DNA from: an uncultured Anaerotignum sp.
GTDB lineage: Bacteria; Bacillota; Clostridia; Lachnospirales; Anaerotignaceae
Direction: 5' to 3'
NCBI GenBank assembly: GCA_910578425.1
Contig: CAJTQX010000041.1
Coordinates: 1-22,628 of the forward strand
Length of the DNA stretch: 22,628 nucleotides
The notes beneath the pieces are model-generated. The model saw only the letters and a program-made list of their open reading frames with translations. It made no database searches and was not told where the DNA came from. Numbering within the stretch: position 1 is the stretch's first letter; each line of letters opens with the position of its first letter. Positions 21,316-22,628 of the stretch are shown piece by piece. The position numbers and the translations under genes were made by a program.

Positions 21316-21429
21316 ATGGCAAGCGTTTTACTGGTAAAAGAAAACCGGTATTTCAGGATTGGGCAGATGTTGCTGAATATGTTGATGGAATTTTGCTGTA
21401 ATGCATTTTCCCTGCCTCAAATTTCCTAA
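21316..21429 (+). CDS. Possible 37-residue ORF after era
   Basis: An ATG at 21316 preceded by GGAGG at 21301-21305 opens a 37-residue frame, MASVLLVKENRYFRIG followed by a Met/Leu-rich middle, ending at TAA. The ribosome site is 10 bases away, a little long. No homology recognised, and it may be chance. It is listed because of the site and its place between era and yqzL. Confidence 0.2.
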   Translation: MASVLLVKENRYFRIGQMLLNMLMEFCCNAFSLPQIS

Positions 21430-21518
21430 ATCTTTTTGGCAACATTTTGTCAGTATGTTTTGCGCGTGTTTCCCGCATCCTAATAAAACAAAATGAACGA
21501 AGAAAGGGGATGCCGGCT

Positions 21519-21674
21519 ATGACCGAACGCGAAAAGGAACACTGGCAGACTTTCACCCAAACGGGTCAGGTAAGGGACTACCTGCGTTATCTGCACTGCC
21601 GCCCTGCCCTGCGGGACGAGCCTAACCCCCGCCGCCGCATTCAGGACAGCTCAAAATACAAATATTTTTACTAA
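21519..21674 (+). CDS. YqzL-like small protein
   Basis: A 51-residue protein, MTEREKEHWQTFTQTGQVRDYLRYLHCRPALRDE and a basic, Tyr-ending tail. The W-x-x-F-x-x-TG-x-x-x-x-YL core matches the YqzL-like family, small proteins encoded just before recO in Firmicutes. Function unknown. The ATG at 21519 is 9 bases after AAAGGGG; the in-frame ATG at 21510 would touch the site. Its tail is longer than that of the ~47-residue Bacillus protein. The stop codon abuts a repeat remnant (21675-21734). Confidence 0.75.
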   Translation: MTEREKEHWQTFTQTGQVRDYLRYLHCRPALRDEPNPRRRIQDSSKYKYFY

Positions 21675-21734
21675 GAGCCTATCCCAAAAATAATCTGCAC
21701 ACATTTTGTTTGCATCTTATTTCAGGATAGCCTC
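21675..21734. repeat. Short element with GAGCCTATCC ends
   Basis: GAGCCTATCC (21675-21684) is mirrored, with one mismatch, by GGATAGCCTC (21725-21734). The sequence is also about 70% like the right arm of the 10405-10553 element read on the minus strand. Probably a shrunken or related copy, placed between yqzL and recO. Confidence 0.5.
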
Positions 21735-21783
21735 CAAACCTTTTTAACCATAAAACCACAGGAACACAGAAACGGAGTCGGCA

Positions 21784-22506
21784 ATGGGAACAGTCAAGCT
21801 GCGCGGGATCGTAATAGGCGAACGGATACAGGGCGAAAGCAACAAGCAGATTATCATACTGGCAAAAGGCGTTGGGCGCGTGCTGCTGTCTGCGCGGGGC
21901 GCGAGGAAAGCCAAAAGCAAGCTGCTTGCCGCGACACAGTTGTTCTGCTACGCCGATTTCGTGGCGTATGAGGGACGCGGATTTTATTCCGTCACGCAGG
22001 CGGAACTGCTTAACAGCTTCTATTCCCTGCGTACCGATATGGAAAAGCTGGCGGAGGCTGTTTATCTGGCTGAACTGACGGACCGGACCTGCCCCGAGGG
22101 TACGGAGCAGGACGAAATACTCGCACTGCTCTACTATGCCCTGACGGTAATGGAAAAAGGGATTCTGCCGCCGCGGATGGTTTCGCGTATTTTTGAGTTG
22201 AAGCTTCTGCAAATCTCCGGCTTTTTCGCGCCGCCGGTCTGCACCATCTGCGGCAGGGAGGACGGCAGGCTGTTCTTCGACTGGCAGGCAGGCACGTTTC
22301 TATGCGAGGAACACCATACCTCCGGCAGTATCCCCCTGCATGACGCTGTACGCCGCGCAGCAGCCTTTGTGCTTGGGCATGAAATACGTCAGGTGTTCGG
22401 CTTCAACCTTGCCCCTGACGCACTCCAGCAGTTGGAAAACATACTTGGCGAATATATGGAGATACATATGGGGCTGAATCTGAAAAGCCGTCATTTTTTC
22501 CGTTAA
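21784..22506 (+). CDS. recO: DNA repair protein RecO
   Basis: A 240-residue recombination mediator that helps load RecA on SSB-coated single-stranded DNA in the RecFOR pathway. The N-terminal OB fold (about 1-80, with KLRGIVIGERIQGESNKQIIILAKGVG) leads into a helical domain. A zinc finger is formed by C153-x2-C156 and C174 with a following His. Length and order are normal. The ATG has ACGGAG upstream. It follows yqzL after 109 bases holding a repeat remnant. The sequence after the stop (22507-22546) is A+T-rich with no clear terminator. Confidence 0.96.
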   Translation: MGTVKLRGIVIGERIQGESNKQIIILAKGVGRVLLSARGARKAKSKLLAATQLFCYADFVAYEGRGFYSVTQAELLNSFYSLRTDMEKLAEAVYLAELTDRTCPEGTEQDEILALLYYALTVMEKGILPPRMVSRIFELKLLQISGFFAPPVCTICGREDGRLFFDWQAGTFLCEEHHTSGSIPLHDAVRRAAAFVLGHEIRQVFGFNLAPDALQQLENILGEYMEIHMGLNLKSRHFFR

Positions 22507-22546
22507 ATTTGGAGAAAAAAATTTGGCGAATTTTGAAAAAATTTCC

Positions 22547-22575
22547 TTGACATTTCCAAAAAAACAAGATATACT
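22547..22575 (+). promoter_or_regulatory. Consensus sigma-A promoter of the tRNA gene
   Basis: TTGACA (22547-22552), a 17-base spacer and TATACT (22570-22575). A start near 22582 lies 14 bases before the tRNA. Very close to the ideal, as expected for a stable RNA. Confidence 0.85.
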
Positions 22576-22595
22576 GATTAAGCGCAATAAGTTGC

Positions 22596-22628
22596 GCGGA
22601 TGTGGCGGAACTGGCAGACGCGCTAGAT
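22596..22628 (+). tRNA. tRNA-Leu, 5' part (cut by the window end)
   Basis: The sequence starts GCGGATG, then TGGCGGAACTGGCAGACGCG with the D-arm of leucine tRNAs and CTAGAT leading to the anticodon stem. The anticodon lies outside the window, so the codon family cannot be given. The consensus promoter directly upstream supports it. Confidence 0.85.

Noticed and set aside
21447..21475. TTGTCA as -35 of a promoter for the yqzL-like gene
   Set aside because: No acceptable -10 box at 16-18 bases.

Overview
The window reads as a chromosomal segment of a spore-forming member of the Clostridia, probably Lachnospirales/Lachnospiraceae. The reasons are the Firmicutes gene order yqfC-yqfD-phoH-pgpH-ybeY-cdd-era-yqzL-recO, the sporulation genes yqfC and yqfD, strong AGGAGG ribosome binding sites, many extended -10 promoters and a base composition near 50% G+C by eye. 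The genus is not identified.

Region 1 (1-3461). A feoAB ferrous-iron uptake operon on the minus strand is broken. FeoB runs normally through its GTPase domain and the start of its membrane domain, then is cut at a sequence resembling the 5' end of a group II intron (GTGCG) that runs off the window. Divergent from it are two tandem paralogous ~96-residue proteins that look Nif11-like, followed by an unrecognised membrane protein with a structured leader.

Region 2 (3522-9234, minus strand). A HIT-family hydrolase, a ferritin-like protein, and a cluster of unrecognised genes downstream of a BlaI/MecI-type repressor and an M56 (BlaR1/MecR1-type) membrane metalloprotease. The cluster holds two related MRIS-starting proteins, a third C-terminal module left in frame behind a single TGA, and an unrelated 273-residue protein. 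Matching TAC-N5-GTA sites lie twice in the blaI promoter/leader and once just upstream of the first MRIS gene. The cluster is therefore probably a regulon of the repressor/protease pair. The protease's outer domain is not a penicillin-binding domain. This is the best candidate for an undescribed system here.

Region 3 (9336-11950). murG, then a roughly 150-bp hairpin element, then two lipoprotein genes, one of them a cyclophilin-type peptidyl-prolyl isomerase.

Region 4 (11951-22506). A hairpin-rich gap, then the conserved housekeeping cluster: sporulation proteins YqfC and YqfD, PhoH ATPase, the 7TM-HD phosphodiesterase PgpH, rRNA maturation factor YbeY, cytidine deaminase, a pair of small paralogues (DUF6054-like), a type 4 uracil-DNA glycosylase, an unknown small protein, GTPase Era, a YqzL-like small protein and RecO. 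Most coding joints overlap or are tight, but yqfC and yqfD are separated by 300 bp containing a 90-bp inverted-repeat element. Structured repeats also sit after cdd and after the glycosylase gene. The window closes with a consensus promoter and the first 33 bases of a tRNA-Leu.

Several short inverted-repeat families occur more than once: the AGGCAGTGTCGT end (4.6 kb and 12.7 kb), the CCTATCC-ended element (10.4 kb and 21.7 kb) and the GGGGCTTTGCCCC structured repeat (18.1 kb and 19.7 kb). This suggests a genome rich in non-autonomous or structured repeats.
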